From Bordetella genomosp. 13 (lineage in GTDB: Bacteria; Pseudomonadota; Gammaproteobacteria; Burkholderiales; Burkholderiaceae_B), in contig NZ_VEHL01000003.1 of assembly GCF_007679965.1 (NCBI RefSeq), forward strand, positions 434,001 through 498,000: a stretch of DNA of 64,000 bases. The letters run 5' to 3'. Positions 53,567 to 62,836 of the stretch are shown piece after piece (the first letter of the stretch is position 1; each line of letters starts with the position of its first letter). Made by a program: the position numbers and the translations under genes. The notes below the pieces were generated by a model, which saw nothing but the letters and a program-made list of their open reading frames with translations, searched no databases and was not told the origin of the DNA.

Positions 53567-53602
53567 AAAAAAGGCACGCCATCGAGAAATGGGTGCCTTC
53601 TT
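53567..53602. terminator. Bidirectional terminator between exported-protein gene and tRNA-Ala
   Basis: AAGGCAC (53571-53577) and GTGCCTT (53593-53599) pair, with an A-run to the left and CTTT to the right, so it can stop transcripts from both sides. Confidence 0.65.
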
Positions 53603-53614
53603 TGACTGGGATGT

Positions 53615-53690
<76 letters not shown>

Positions 53691-53725
53691 ATCAAGCAAG
53701 AGCAGGACTATACCTGATTTTCAAC

Positions 53726-54514
53726 TCAGGCGCCACCCAGTTCCAGCGTCGCCACCACCGGCGTATGGTCCGACGGTTGCTCGTTGCGACGCGGTTCCTT
53801 GTCGATGACGCAGGCCGTGCAGGCCTTCATCAGCGAGTCGGTCAGCAAGATGTGGTCGATGCGCAGGCCGGCGTTGCGGCGGAACGCGAACTGGCGGTAG
53901 TCCCACCAGCTGAAGGACTTCTCGGGCTGTTCGAACTGGCGGAACGAATCCGTCAGGCCCAGGTCGAGCAGGGCGCGGAAGGCCGAGCGTTCGGGCTCGG
54001 ACACCAGCACCTGCCCCACCCACTTCTCGGGGTTGTGCACGTCCTCGTCGGCGGGCGCCACGTTGTAGTCGCCCAGGATGGCCAGGCGCGGATGCGCGGC
54101 CATCTCTTCCTGCAGCCAGCGCTTCAGCTCAGAGAACCACTCCAGCTTGTAGATGTATTTTTCCGACTCCAGCGACTGGCCGTTGGGACAGTAGGCGCAG
54201 ATGACGCGCACGTCGCCCGCCGGGCTGGGCAGCGTCACCGCGACCACGCGCTGCTGCAGGTCTTCGTAGCCGGGAATGTTGCGCACGACGTCGCGGGCAG
54301 GTTCGCGCGACAGGATGGCCACGCCGTTGTACGTCTTCTGGCCCGTGAAGGCGGCGTGATAGCCGATTTCGGTGAAGGCGGCCGTGGGAAATTTGTCGTC
54401 CGACAGCTTCAGTTCCTGGATGCACAGCGCATCGACGGGATTGGCCGACAGCCAGTCCAGTACCTGCGGCAGGCGGACGTTGAGGGAATTGACGTTCCAG
54501 GTGGCTAGCTTCAT
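53726..54514 (-). CDS. xth: Exodeoxyribonuclease III
   Basis: The protein has 262 residues of the exonuclease/endonuclease/phosphatase fold. Asn7 in WNVNS, Glu34 in IQELKL, GDYNVAP and the final SDHTPVV mark the AP-endonuclease active site. It cuts at abasic sites and has 3'-5' exonuclease activity in DNA repair. The MKLATWNVNS start at 54514 is the standard one; the frame is open further upstream. Confidence 0.93.
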   Translation of the reverse strand: MKLATWNVNSLNVRLPQVLDWLSANPVDALCIQELKLSDDKFPTAAFTEIGYHAAFTGQKTYNGVAILSREPARDVVRNIPGYEDLQQRVVAVTLPSPAGDVRVICAYCPNGQSLESEKYIYKLEWFSELKRWLQEEMAAHPRLAILGDYNVAPADEDVHNPEKWVGQVLVSEPERSAFRALLDLGLTDSFRQFEQPEKSFSWWDYRQFAFRRNAGLRIDHILLTDSLMKACTACVIDKEPRRNEQPSDHTPVVATLELGGA

Positions 54515-54678
54515 GTGACGCGAGGGTGTGCTTGGGATGCGCCATGGTAACAGCCAGGTGGCGTGTCCGTTCGCGGGCACAGCGCATGCTGGCTGCGCGC
54601 AGTACCCCGTAAAATGGGCGATCGCCGCGTTGGAAGCGAAGCGCGTGCCGGTTGTCCCGAGAACACAGGAGAGCTGCA

Positions 54679-54996
54679 ATGGACAAGAATGTTCACTACG
54701 ACGCCAAACAGGATCTGGTCGTTTTCTGCATGCAAGGCGAGACCAGCGAATGGGTGGAGGCGGCCGTGACGGGGCAGGCGCTGGCCGAGGCGTACGGCTG
54801 CGGGGAAGGCGAGGCGGCGCGCTTGAAGGCCTTTGCGGACAATGAAACGCACATCCGCAACCGCGCGGAACAGCTGCTGGACGAAGCGATGGAGCCGCTG
54901 GTCAAGGCGGAGGACCTGGCGCCGCACAACCGGCCGGGCAGCAGGAAGGAAGCGGTGCGCAGCATCGGCGAGGACAGCGCGGGGTCGGTCGACTGA
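54679..54996 (+). CDS. Small protein of unknown function (DUF1488-like)
   Basis: The protein has 105 residues, starts MDKNVHYDAKQDLVVF and has a GGAGAG site before the ATG. The middle reads AVTGQALAEAYGCGEGEAARLKAFADNETHIRNRAEQLLDEA, similar in pattern to DUF1488 proteins; the family call is tentative. No signal peptide. The next gene begins right after its stop. Confidence 0.65.
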   Translation: MDKNVHYDAKQDLVVFCMQGETSEWVEAAVTGQALAEAYGCGEGEAARLKAFADNETHIRNRAEQLLDEAMEPLVKAEDLAPHNRPGSRKEAVRSIGEDSAGSVD

Positions 54997-54997
54997 T

Positions 54998-55351
54998 ATG
55001 CCTGGTCCGGCCTTCACGGATCGCGTGATCTCTACACGCCGGGTTGACCTGGCAGCGGTGTGCGCGACGGCGCTCTGGACAGTTTGCGGTCCCGCGCAAA
55101 CCGCCACGTCCGCCCGGCAAGACGGGCAGACGCTGCCCGGCGACGTCCGCACCTTCATCGAGCGCCGCGAACGGTGCGATCACTTTCGCGGTGAAGACCC
55201 CACCGACGACAAGCGCTTCGAGGAGATTTCGGCCGCGCTGGACCGCTATTGCACCGGCACGGATGCGGAGCTGAAGAAGCTCAAGGCCGCCTACAAGGGC
55301 GACGCGGCGGTGCAGAAGGCGCTGTCAGCCTACGAGCCGGACATCGAATAG
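54998..55351 (+). CDS. Small exported protein of unknown function
   Basis: The protein has 117 residues. The N-terminus has a hydrophobic stretch (VDLAAVCATALWTVCG) that could be a signal, with a start at 54998 next to the upstream gene's stop. The mature part reads RTFIERRERCDHFRGEDPTDDKRFEEI and ends LSAYEPDIE, with two Cys that could pair. The start and secretion are inferred. Confidence 0.6.
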   Translation: MPGPAFTDRVISTRRVDLAAVCATALWTVCGPAQTATSARQDGQTLPGDVRTFIERRERCDHFRGEDPTDDKRFEEISAALDRYCTGTDAELKKLKAAYKGDAAVQKALSAYEPDIE

Positions 55352-55369
55352 GAATCCGGGCTGCGTCCA

Positions 55370-56338
55370 TCAACGGGATGTCTTGCCCGCCCGTTTCTGC
55401 TCGTACATCGACGCATCCGCATCCGCCAGCAACGCCTGCACCGACGCATGCCGTTGCGGGTCGTACGTCATCTGGCCCATGCTGTACTTGATGTCGTAGC
55501 CGCGCTGCAGCGACCGGTTCTTCTCGTCCAGCGACTCTTGCAGCCGCGCCGCGATCCGCTCGACGTCGCTGCCGCTGGCGTCCACCAGCAGCACCACGAA
55601 CTCGTCGCCGCCCAGCCGCGCGATCACGTCCATGTTGCGCAGCGAGCTGCGCAGCACCGCGGCGAAGGTCACCAGCGCCCGGTCTCCTTCGGCGTGTCCG
55701 AAGCGGTCGTTGATGGGCTTGAATTCATTCAGGTCGAAGAACAGCAGGGTGGCCGACTTCTCCATGCGCAGGCAGAAGCTCAGCGCGTGCATGGCCAGGG
55801 TCTCGAAGCCCGCCCGGTTGGACAGCCCCGTCAGCGGATCCGTGCCGGCCAGCTTCAGGCTGGACAGTTCTTCCTGGACCATGTTGGCCAGGTCACGCAG
55901 CAAGCCCTGATTCTCTTCATCCATGATGCGCGGCTCAAAGTCCAGCAGGCACAGGGTGCCCAGCTTGCTGCCATCGGGCGCGGACAACGGGCAACCCGCA
56001 TAGAAGCGGATGCGCGGGTCGCCGGACACCAGCGGATTGTCGTGGAAGCGTTCGTCCTGCCGGGCGTCCGGCACGAGCATGACGTTGTCGCTGAGGATGG
56101 CGTGGCCGCAGAAGGAGACGTCGCGCGGCGTCTGCGGCACATCCAGCCCCATGCGCGACTTGAACCACTGTCGATCGGTGTCGATCAGGCTGACCAGCGA
56201 CACCGGCACGCCGAACAGGCGGCGGGCCATGCGGGTGTAGCGGTCGAAGCGTTCTTCGGGCAGCGTATCGAGGATATTGAGGGAACGAAGCGCCGCGATG
56301 CGCGCTTTTTCGTCGGCCGGAACGGGCGCAGCCTGCAT
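55370..56338 (-). CDS. Diguanylate cyclase with GAF domain
   Basis: The protein has 322 residues. An N-terminal GAF domain (about 10-155, with FCGHAILSDN and FYAGCPLSAPDG) is followed by a GGDEF domain: GGDEF at 243-247 with an intact RxxD inhibitory site at 234-237 (RNMD). It makes cyclic-di-GMP and should be product-inhibited. No membrane span. It is divergent from a membrane-bound diguanylate cyclase. Confidence 0.92.
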   Translation of the reverse strand: MQAAPVPADEKARIAALRSLNILDTLPEERFDRYTRMARRLFGVPVSLVSLIDTDRQWFKSRMGLDVPQTPRDVSFCGHAILSDNVMLVPDARQDERFHDNPLVSGDPRIRFYAGCPLSAPDGSKLGTLCLLDFEPRIMDEENQGLLRDLANMVQEELSSLKLAGTDPLTGLSNRAGFETLAMHALSFCLRMEKSATLLFFDLNEFKPINDRFGHAEGDRALVTFAAVLRSSLRNMDVIARLGGDEFVVLLVDASGSDVERIAARLQESLDEKNRSLQRGYDIKYSMGQMTYDPQRHASVQALLADADASMYEQKRAGKTSR

Positions 56339-56638
56339 GACACATACCTCTACTGGCGGTGACGTGTGATGGAGCAGCCTGCGCGGCGCAAGGCACCCGG
56401 CAAGGCATACTCGCTGTACTTGCCGCCATTCTAGTTCATGGTGACGGACCCGCTGTTTGCTGAAAACTCCCGTTTCATCCGGAAACGGTCAAGCCTGCGA
56501 AGGCCGCAGTGTCGCGAAAGGCTCACATCCTCAAGCGTGATAGCGTTTTCACGTGGATGGCGGGGCCCCGGACGCCTACAATTCGCCACCGGTCCGCTCG
56601 CCGTAGGTCGGCGCTGCCGGGTGCGCGTCCAAACAATA

Positions 56639-58192
56639 ATGAACCGAATCTCCCTCCGTCCCGACCTGCGCCACCTCATCCTCTGGGCGTCGCTGGTCAT
56701 CTTCGCCCTGGCACTGGTCAACACGTTCCTGGCCGCGTACCGCGTCCAGCAAAGCGCATTGCTGACGACCACGCTGGAACTGAACCGTGTCTACGCCAAC
56801 AAAGTGGCGCAGGCGACGGACGTGTTCCTGGACGGCGCGCGGCAGCTGCTGGGGGCCGGCGCGGACGAACTGGGCGGCCGGACGGACCTGTACGGCCAGT
56901 CGGCCAAGCTGGTGGTCGGCCGGCTGTCGCGCGTCACCAATACCTTCAATTCGCTGCTGGTGGTCGACCGGTATGGCACCGTGCTGGCCACCATCCCGCC
57001 CACGCTGGGCCTGCTGGGCACGGTGCTGCAGAGCGACGAGGTGCGCCGCATCCTCGGCGCGAAGGCGCCGCTGACGTCCCAGCCGTTTCGCGCGGTCACC
57101 GGCCGCTGGGTCGTCACGATCTCGCATCCGATCTTCGACGCCGACGACAACTACGCCGGCGCGCTGATCGGCACCATCTACCTGCACGAGCAGAATGCCC
57201 TGCACACGGTGCTGGCCGAACACGACTTCACGGACGGCTCGGTGCTGTACGTGGTCGACAAGGGCGGCCGTGTGCTCTATCACCCCGACATCGCCAAGGT
57301 CGGCGAGCAGGTCGCCAGAACGCCCGCCGTGCTGGTGGCGCAGTCGGTGAAGACCGGCTCGTCCCGGGTGCGGGACGAGCACGACACGGATGAACTGGCC
57401 GGCTATTCCCGCATCACTTCCACGGGCTGGACGGTGATCGCCCAGCGGCCGACGGCGATGGCGCTGGACGTGGTCGAGGCGCTGTTCCTGCGCATGTTCC
57501 TGTTCTCGCTGCCCATCATCGCGCTGTGCCTGGCGGGCATCTGGTGGCTGGCGCAATTCGTGTCGGTGCCGCTGCGCACGCTGGCCGACGCGGCCGGCGA
57601 GCTGGGTTCCAACCAGGCCACGGACCAGATCCGCGGCGTCAACGGCTGGTATTTCGAGGTCGAACAGCTGCGCGGCGCGATGCTGCGCGCGGCCAGCGCA
57701 GTGGCCGGACGCATCGGCCGGCTCAAGCGCGAGCGCGCCTCGGATCCGCTGACGGGCCTCTTGAACCGGCGCGGCGCGGACGAGGCCCTGGGCGAGGCGC
57801 GCCACCAGGGCGTGCCGATGGCCGTGGTGCTGCTGGACGTCGACAATTTCAAGCAGATCAACGACACGCGCGGCCATGCGGCCGGCGACGAGGTGCTGCG
57901 CGGCCTGGCCGACGTGGTGCGCGCCCAGGTGCGCGAGGACGACATCGCCGCGCGCATGGGCGGCGAGGAGTTGGCCGTGTTCGTGCCCGGCGTGGACCGC
58001 GCGGACGGCCTGGGCTTCGCCGAACGCCTGCGCGCGGCGGTGCAGGCGCAGCTGGGCGGCGTCACCGTGTCGATCGGCGTGGCGCGCTGGCCCGACCACG
58101 GCTCGACCATGGAAGCGGTGTTCGCGCAGGCCGATCAGGCCATGTACGACGCCAAGCGCGCGGGCAAGAACTGCGTGCGCGGCGCGCCGTAG
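56639..58192 (+). CDS. Membrane diguanylate cyclase with periplasmic dCache-like sensor
   Basis: The protein has 517 residues. A first span lies at about 12-33, then a periplasmic sensor region (34-280) with FNSLLVVDRYGTVLATIP and SVLYVVDKGGRVLYHPD of dCache type, a second span (about 285-308), an HAMP-like stretch, and a GGDEF domain with GGEEL at 441-445 and RxxD at 432-435. GGEEF-type variants are active in other proteins. It probably links an external signal to c-di-GMP synthesis. Confidence 0.9.
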   Translation: MNRISLRPDLRHLILWASLVIFALALVNTFLAAYRVQQSALLTTTLELNRVYANKVAQATDVFLDGARQLLGAGADELGGRTDLYGQSAKLVVGRLSRVTNTFNSLLVVDRYGTVLATIPPTLGLLGTVLQSDEVRRILGAKAPLTSQPFRAVTGRWVVTISHPIFDADDNYAGALIGTIYLHEQNALHTVLAEHDFTDGSVLYVVDKGGRVLYHPDIAKVGEQVARTPAVLVAQSVKTGSSRVRDEHDTDELAGYSRITSTGWTVIAQRPTAMALDVVEALFLRMFLFSLPIIALCLAGIWWLAQFVSVPLRTLADAAGELGSNQATDQIRGVNGWYFEVEQLRGAMLRAASAVAGRIGRLKRERASDPLTGLLNRRGADEALGEARHQGVPMAVVLLDVDNFKQINDTRGHAAGDEVLRGLADVVRAQVREDDIAARMGGEELAVFVPGVDRADGLGFAERLRAAVQAQLGGVTVSIGVARWPDHGSTMEAVFAQADQAMYDAKRAGKNCVRGAP

Positions 58193-58214
58193 CGCGCGAA
58201 CCGCGTTCCGCTGT

Positions 58215-58919
58215 TCAGGCCGGCACCACGTAATCCGGATAGCGGCTGCAGATCTCGTCGACCTGGCTCAGCGTGCCCGACAGGTGCTCGCGCAACGCCT
58301 GCTGCGCGCCCGCCACGTCCTGCGCGGCGATGGCGTCGACGATGCGCTGGTGGTCGCGCAGGATGCGCTCGGCCTTGCCCTTCTCGGGCAGGTGCAGCCG
58401 GCGCAAGCGGTCCACGTGGCCGCTGTAGCGTTGTTCCAGGTCCCACAGGCTGGCAACGCCGGCGGCATCGTGCATCTCGCGATGGAAGGCCTGGTCGGCG
58501 GCGATGAAGCGCTGGTAGCGCTCGGGCCCCAGATTGGCGCGCTGCACGTCGATGTGCGCCTGCAGGCGGTCGACCAGCGCCGGGTCCGCCCGGCCTGCCA
58601 ACTGGTGGACGATCTCCAGTTCCAGCGAGCGGCGCAGGAAATGCGCCTGGCGCGCGGCGGCGATGTCGATGCGGCTGACGGCCGTGGTGTGCTGCGGGAA
58701 GATGTCGACCAGGCCCTCGTCTCGCAGCTGGCTGAGCGCGTCGCGGATGGGCGTCTGGCTCAGGCCGAACGCCTCGGCCAGTTCGCCGCGCGACAGCACG
58801 GCGCCGGGTGCCAGTTCCAGAGACATGATGAGGTCGCGCAGTTTCTCGAACACCTGCGGGGCAGCGTGGCGCGAGCGGTCCAGGCGCAGGTCGGCGGGCA
58901 GGGTGTCCAGCAAAGGCAT
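58215..58919 (-). CDS. GntR-family (FCD domain) transcriptional regulator
   Basis: The protein has 234 residues from the ATG at 58919; a start at 58970 is possible. The helix-turn-helix (ELAPGAVLSRGELAEAFGLSQTPIRDALSQL) is followed by an FCD ligand-binding domain with FHREMHDAAG. It is divergent from the IlvD/RraA/Bug operon and lies 59 nt from a perfect 14-bp palindrome in the gap, so it probably regulates that operon in response to a sugar-acid metabolite. Confidence 0.9.
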   Translation of the reverse strand: MPLLDTLPADLRLDRSRHAAPQVFEKLRDLIMSLELAPGAVLSRGELAEAFGLSQTPIRDALSQLRDEGLVDIFPQHTTAVSRIDIAAARQAHFLRRSLELEIVHQLAGRADPALVDRLQAHIDVQRANLGPERYQRFIAADQAFHREMHDAAGVASLWDLEQRYSGHVDRLRRLHLPEKGKAERILRDHQRIVDAIAAQDVAGAQQALREHLSGTLSQVDEICSRYPDYVVPA

Positions 58920-58976
58920 AGGCGAAAAGAAGCGGGGAAATGCCCGGATTGTACCCAGGCCCTCCTGCATTGACGT

Positions 58977-58990
58977 ACTAATATATTAGT
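58977..58990. promoter_or_regulatory. Probable GntR/FCD operator, perfect palindrome
   Basis: ACTAATATATTAGT is fully self-complementary and AT-rich in a GC-rich context. It lies 43-56 nt upstream of the dehydratase gene, between it and the GntR gene, well placed for repression of both. Confidence 0.65.
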
Positions 58991-59032
58991 GTTTCAATAA
59001 TCGTCGTTGCTGATCAACCCACCGCACACGCC

Positions 59033-60766
59033 ATGACACGTTCCTACGAAGACCTGCGCAGCGCCCGTTGGATGGCGCACGACGACCTGCGTTCTTTCGG
59101 CCACCGCTCGCGCATGATGCAGATGGGCTATGGCCCGCAGGACTGGGTGGGCCGCCCGGTCATCGCCATCATCAACACCTGGTCCGACCTCAATCCCTGT
59201 CACAGCCACTTCAAGCAACGGGTGGAGGACGTCAAGCGCGGCGTGTTCCAGGCGGGCGGGTTCCCGGTGGAGCTGCCGGCCATCTCGGTGTCGGAGTCCA
59301 TGGTCAAGCCCACCACCATGCTGTACCGCAATTTCCTGGCCATGGAAACCGAGGAATTGCTGCGCAGCCATCCCGTGGACGGCGCGGTGCTGATGGGTGG
59401 CTGCGACAAGACCACGCCGGGCCTGATCATGGGCGCCATCAGCGCCAACCTGCCGTGCGTCTACGTGCCCGCGGGCCCCATGCTGCGGGGCAACTGGAAG
59501 GGCAAGATCCTGGGCTCGGGGTCGGACGCCTGGAAGCTGTGGGACGAGCGCCGCGCCGGCAACCTCACCACGGCAGAATGGACCGAGGTGGAAGGCGGCA
59601 TCGCGCGTAGCTACGGCACCTGCATGACGATGGGCACGGCCAGCACCATGACGGCCATCGCCGAGGCCATCGGCATGACGCTGCCGGGCGCCTCGTCCAT
59701 TCCCGCGGCCGACGTCAACCACATGCGCATGTCGGCCGAATGCGGCCGGCGCGCGGTGCAGATGGTGTGGGAAGACCTGACGCCGCAGCGCATTCTGACG
59801 CCGGCTTCGTTCCACAACGCCATCAACGTGGCCATGGCCATGGGCTGTTCTACCAACGCCATCGTGCACCTGGTGGCCATGTCGCGCAGGGCCGGCTGCG
59901 CGGTGGGACTGGACGACTTCGACGCCGCCAGCCGCAAGGTGCCGGTGATCGCCAACATCCGGCCCAGCGGCAGCACCTACCTGATGGAAGACTTCTTCTA
60001 CGCGGGCGGACTGCCCGGCCTGATGACCCGCCTGGCGGACAGGCACCTCGACCTGACGGCCATGACCGTCACCGGCCGCACGCTGGGCGAGAACCTGCGG
60101 GGCGCCGAGGTCTACAACGACGACGTGATCCGTCCGCTGGACAACGCCATCTACGACGAGGGCGCGCTGGCGGTGCTGCGCGGCAACCTGGCGCCGGACG
60201 GTTGCGTGATCAAGCCCAGCGCCTGCGCGCCGCAATACCTGCGGCACACGGGGCCCGCGCTGGTGTTCGACGACTATCCCAGCATGAAGGCGGCGGTGGA
60301 CGACGAAGACCTGGAGGTCACCGCCGACCACATCATGATCCTGCGCAACGCGGGGCCGCAGGGCGGGCCGGGCATGCCCGAGTGGGGCATGCTGCCCATT
60401 CCCACCAAGCTGGTGAAGCAGGGCGTGCGCGACATGCTGCGCCTGTCGGATGCCCGCATGAGCGGCACCAGCTACGGCGCCTGCATCCTGCACGCCGCGC
60501 CCGAGTCGTACGTGGGCGGGCCGCTGGCCCTGGTGCGCACCGGCGACCTGATCACGGTGGACGTGCCGGCGCGCCGTATCCACCTGAACGTCAGCGACGA
60601 GGAACTGGCCGCGCGCCGCGCCGCCTGGACGCCGCCGCCGCGCCGCTACGAGCGCGGCTACGGATGGATGTACAGCCAGCACATCCTGCAGGCCAACGAC
60701 GGCTGCGACTTCGATTTCCTGGAGACCGGCTTCGGCGCGCCGGTGCCCGAACCTTCCATCTTCTGA
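59033..60766 (+). CDS. IlvD/Edd-family dehydratase (sugar-acid type)
   Basis: The protein has 577 residues. The cluster cysteines are in NPCHSH, GGCDKTTPG and GTCMTMGTASTM. The QMGYGPQDWVGRPVIAIINTWSDLNPCH start fits the L-arabonate/D-fuconate-type subgroup rather than ILV biosynthesis. It probably turns a sugar acid into a 2-keto-3-deoxy acid, passed to the RraA-like protein encoded 52 nt downstream. The divergent FCD regulator and nearby Bug support a catabolic operon. Confidence 0.88.
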   Translation: MTRSYEDLRSARWMAHDDLRSFGHRSRMMQMGYGPQDWVGRPVIAIINTWSDLNPCHSHFKQRVEDVKRGVFQAGGFPVELPAISVSESMVKPTTMLYRNFLAMETEELLRSHPVDGAVLMGGCDKTTPGLIMGAISANLPCVYVPAGPMLRGNWKGKILGSGSDAWKLWDERRAGNLTTAEWTEVEGGIARSYGTCMTMGTASTMTAIAEAIGMTLPGASSIPAADVNHMRMSAECGRRAVQMVWEDLTPQRILTPASFHNAINVAMAMGCSTNAIVHLVAMSRRAGCAVGLDDFDAASRKVPVIANIRPSGSTYLMEDFFYAGGLPGLMTRLADRHLDLTAMTVTGRTLGENLRGAEVYNDDVIRPLDNAIYDEGALAVLRGNLAPDGCVIKPSACAPQYLRHTGPALVFDDYPSMKAAVDDEDLEVTADHIMILRNAGPQGGPGMPEWGMLPIPTKLVKQGVRDMLRLSDARMSGTSYGACILHAAPESYVGGPLALVRTGDLITVDVPARRIHLNVSDEELAARRAAWTPPPRRYERGYGWMYSQHILQANDGCDFDFLETGFGAPVPEPSIF

Positions 60767-60818
60767 CTCCCGGGCGCGGGCCACGTCCGCGCCGCCATGG
60801 ACAAACACCGGAGACACC

Positions 60819-61538
60819 GTGTCCCAGCTCAATCCCCAAACGCGCGCCCGGCTGATGGGCGTCAGCACCGCCACGCTGTGCACCGCGCTGTTCAAGCGCG
60901 GGCTGCGCAACCAGTTCATCCAGGACGTGCGCCCGCTCAATGCCGCGCTGCCCAACATGGTCGGCCCGGCCTACACACTGCGCTACATCCCGGCGCGCGA
61001 AGACCTGAACACCATCAAGGTATTCGAGGACCGCTCGCATCCGCAGCGCGTCGCCGTGGAGACCTGCCCCGAGGGCGCCGTGCTGGTGATCGACAGCCGC
61101 AAGGACGCGCGCGCGGCGTCGGCCGGCGGCATCCTGGTCACCCGGCTGATGAAGCGCGGCGTGGCGGGCGTGGTCACCGACGGCGGGTTCCGCGATTCGC
61201 CCGAGATCGCCACGCTGGCCATGCCGGCCTACCACCACCGTCCGTCGGCGCCGACCAACCTGACGCTGCACCAGGCCATGGACATCAACCTGCCCATCGG
61301 CTGCGGCGACGTGGCCGTGTTCCCGGGCGACGTGGTGGTGGGCGACGGCGAGGGCGTGGTGGTCATTCCCGCCGGCATCGCCGACGAGATCGCGGTCGAG
61401 GCCGTGGAGATGACGGCCTTCGAGGATTTCGTGACCGACGAAGTGCGGCAGGGCGCGTCGGTGCTGGGCCTGTACCCGCCCACCGATCCGGCCACGCGCG
61501 AGAAGTTCGCGCAGTGGCGTGCGAGGCAGGGGCGCTGA
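60819..61538 (+). CDS. RraA-family protein, probable aldolase/decarboxylase
   Basis: The protein has 239 residues with a GTG start preceded by GGAGAC. GPAYTLRYIPA, GGILVTRLMKRGVAGVVTDGGFRDSPEI and VVVGDGEGVVVIPA are RraA landmarks; GGxxxxRLxxxGVxGxVxDGxxRD is shared with 4-hydroxy-4-methyl-2-oxoglutarate aldolases. In this operon an aldolase cleaving a keto-deoxy acid is more likely than an RNase E regulator. A strong hairpin follows. Confidence 0.85.
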   Translation: MSQLNPQTRARLMGVSTATLCTALFKRGLRNQFIQDVRPLNAALPNMVGPAYTLRYIPAREDLNTIKVFEDRSHPQRVAVETCPEGAVLVIDSRKDARAASAGGILVTRLMKRGVAGVVTDGGFRDSPEIATLAMPAYHHRPSAPTNLTLHQAMDINLPIGCGDVAVFPGDVVVGDGEGVVVIPAGIADEIAVEAVEMTAFEDFVTDEVRQGASVLGLYPPTDPATREKFAQWRARQGR

Positions 61539-61549
61539 TGACGTGATTC

Positions 61550-61591
61550 CGCCGCGGCGCGGGCCGGCCGGCCCGGCGCCGCGGCGCTTTT
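61550..61591 (+). terminator. GC-rich hairpin with T-run after the RraA gene
   Basis: The left arm GCCGCGGCGCGGGCCGG pairs with CCGGCCCGGCGCCGCGGC (one bulged base), around the fully self-complementary 14-bp core GGGCCGGCCGGCCC; TTTT follows at 61588. It lies 72 nt before the Bug gene, so it may end part of the transcript and lower Bug expression. Confidence 0.75.
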
Positions 61592-61662
61592 CCGCAGTAC
61601 CGGCCGGCGTCGCCCCGCGGCGGCCGGCCACACCCATATCTACAAAACACCGGAGACAACTC

Positions 61663-62646
61663 ATGCAACCCACCCGCTACGTGCTGGCCGCCGCTCTGGC
61701 TGCCGTCCTGGCCGCGACAGCCCCGTCCGCGCAGGCCGCCGACTGGCCAGGCCAGAAACCCATCAGCTACGTCGTGCCCTTCACCGTGGGCGGTTCGACC
61801 GACGTCGTCGGCCGCGTGCTGGCCCAGAAACTGGGCGACCGCCTGCACCAGAGCGTGGTGGTCGAGAACAAGCCCGGCGCGGCCGGCGGCATCGGCGCCG
61901 CCTACGTGGCCAAGGCCACGCCGGACGGCTATACGCTGTTCGGCGGCACGATCAGCACGCACGCCATCAACGCCAGCCTGTACAAGAGCCTGAAGTACGA
62001 CCCGGTGAAGGACTTCGAGCCGGTTTCGCTGGTGGCCACGCTGCCCAACGTGCTGCTGGTCGATCCCAACCTGGGCGTGAACTCGGTGGCAGACCTGATC
62101 GCGCTGCTCAAGCGCGACCCGACCAAGCGCACCTTCGCCTCGTCGGGCGCGGGCACGTCCACCCACCTGACGGGCGAACTGTTCGCCGGCATGATCGGCG
62201 TGCCGCTGACCCACGTGCCCTACAAGGGCACGCCGCCGGCCATGGTGGACGTGTCGTCCGGCGCGGTCACCTTTATGTTCGACCAGATGACGGCCGCGCT
62301 GCCGCTGCTGCAGACCGGCAAGCTGAAGCTGCTGGCCGTCACCACGAAGAACCGCATCAAGCTCTCGCCCGAGACCCCCACGATGGAAGAGGCGGGCGTG
62401 CCGGGCTTCGACGTGGCGTCCTGGCAGGCGGTGTACGCGCCCAAGGGCACGCCCAAGACCGTGGTCGACCGGCTGTCGCAGGAGATCGCCGCGATCCTGA
62501 AGGAGCCGGACGTGCAGGAGAAGCTGGGCAGGACCATGGGCATGGAGCTGGTGGGCAGCACGCCCGAGCAGCTGCGCGACCTGATGGCGGCCGAGATTCC
62601 GCGCTGGGCCGAGGTGGTGAAGAAGTCGGGCGCCAGCGTCGACTGA
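61663..62646 (+). CDS. Bug-family tripartite tricarboxylate transporter substrate-binding protein
   Basis: The protein has 327 residues. Signal peptide MQPTRYVLAAALAAVLAATAPSAQAA; Bug motifs YVVPFTVGGSTDVVGR and VENKPGAAGGIGAAY. GGAGAC lies just before the ATG. It is third in the FCD-regulated operon and probably binds the sugar acid or related carboxylate that the dehydratase uses. Confidence 0.9.
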   Translation: MQPTRYVLAAALAAVLAATAPSAQAADWPGQKPISYVVPFTVGGSTDVVGRVLAQKLGDRLHQSVVVENKPGAAGGIGAAYVAKATPDGYTLFGGTISTHAINASLYKSLKYDPVKDFEPVSLVATLPNVLLVDPNLGVNSVADLIALLKRDPTKRTFASSGAGTSTHLTGELFAGMIGVPLTHVPYKGTPPAMVDVSSGAVTFMFDQMTAALPLLQTGKLKLLAVTTKNRIKLSPETPTMEEAGVPGFDVASWQAVYAPKGTPKTVVDRLSQEIAAILKEPDVQEKLGRTMGMELVGSTPEQLRDLMAAEIPRWAEVVKKSGASVD

Positions 62647-62836
62647 CTCGCGGGCGGCCCCCCGGTCCACGGCATGCGGCGGGCCGGGGCATGAAGCGGG
62701 CGGGCAGGGCGGCTGGCGTTTCTGCCCATTGCCCGCGTCGTCATCAGCCGTTACGATCGGCGTTCGCCCGGCAGCCCGCATCGGCGCTAGGTTGCCGGCC
62801 TGTGCGTAGCATGCCTGTATCCGGAGCCCGTCCCGC

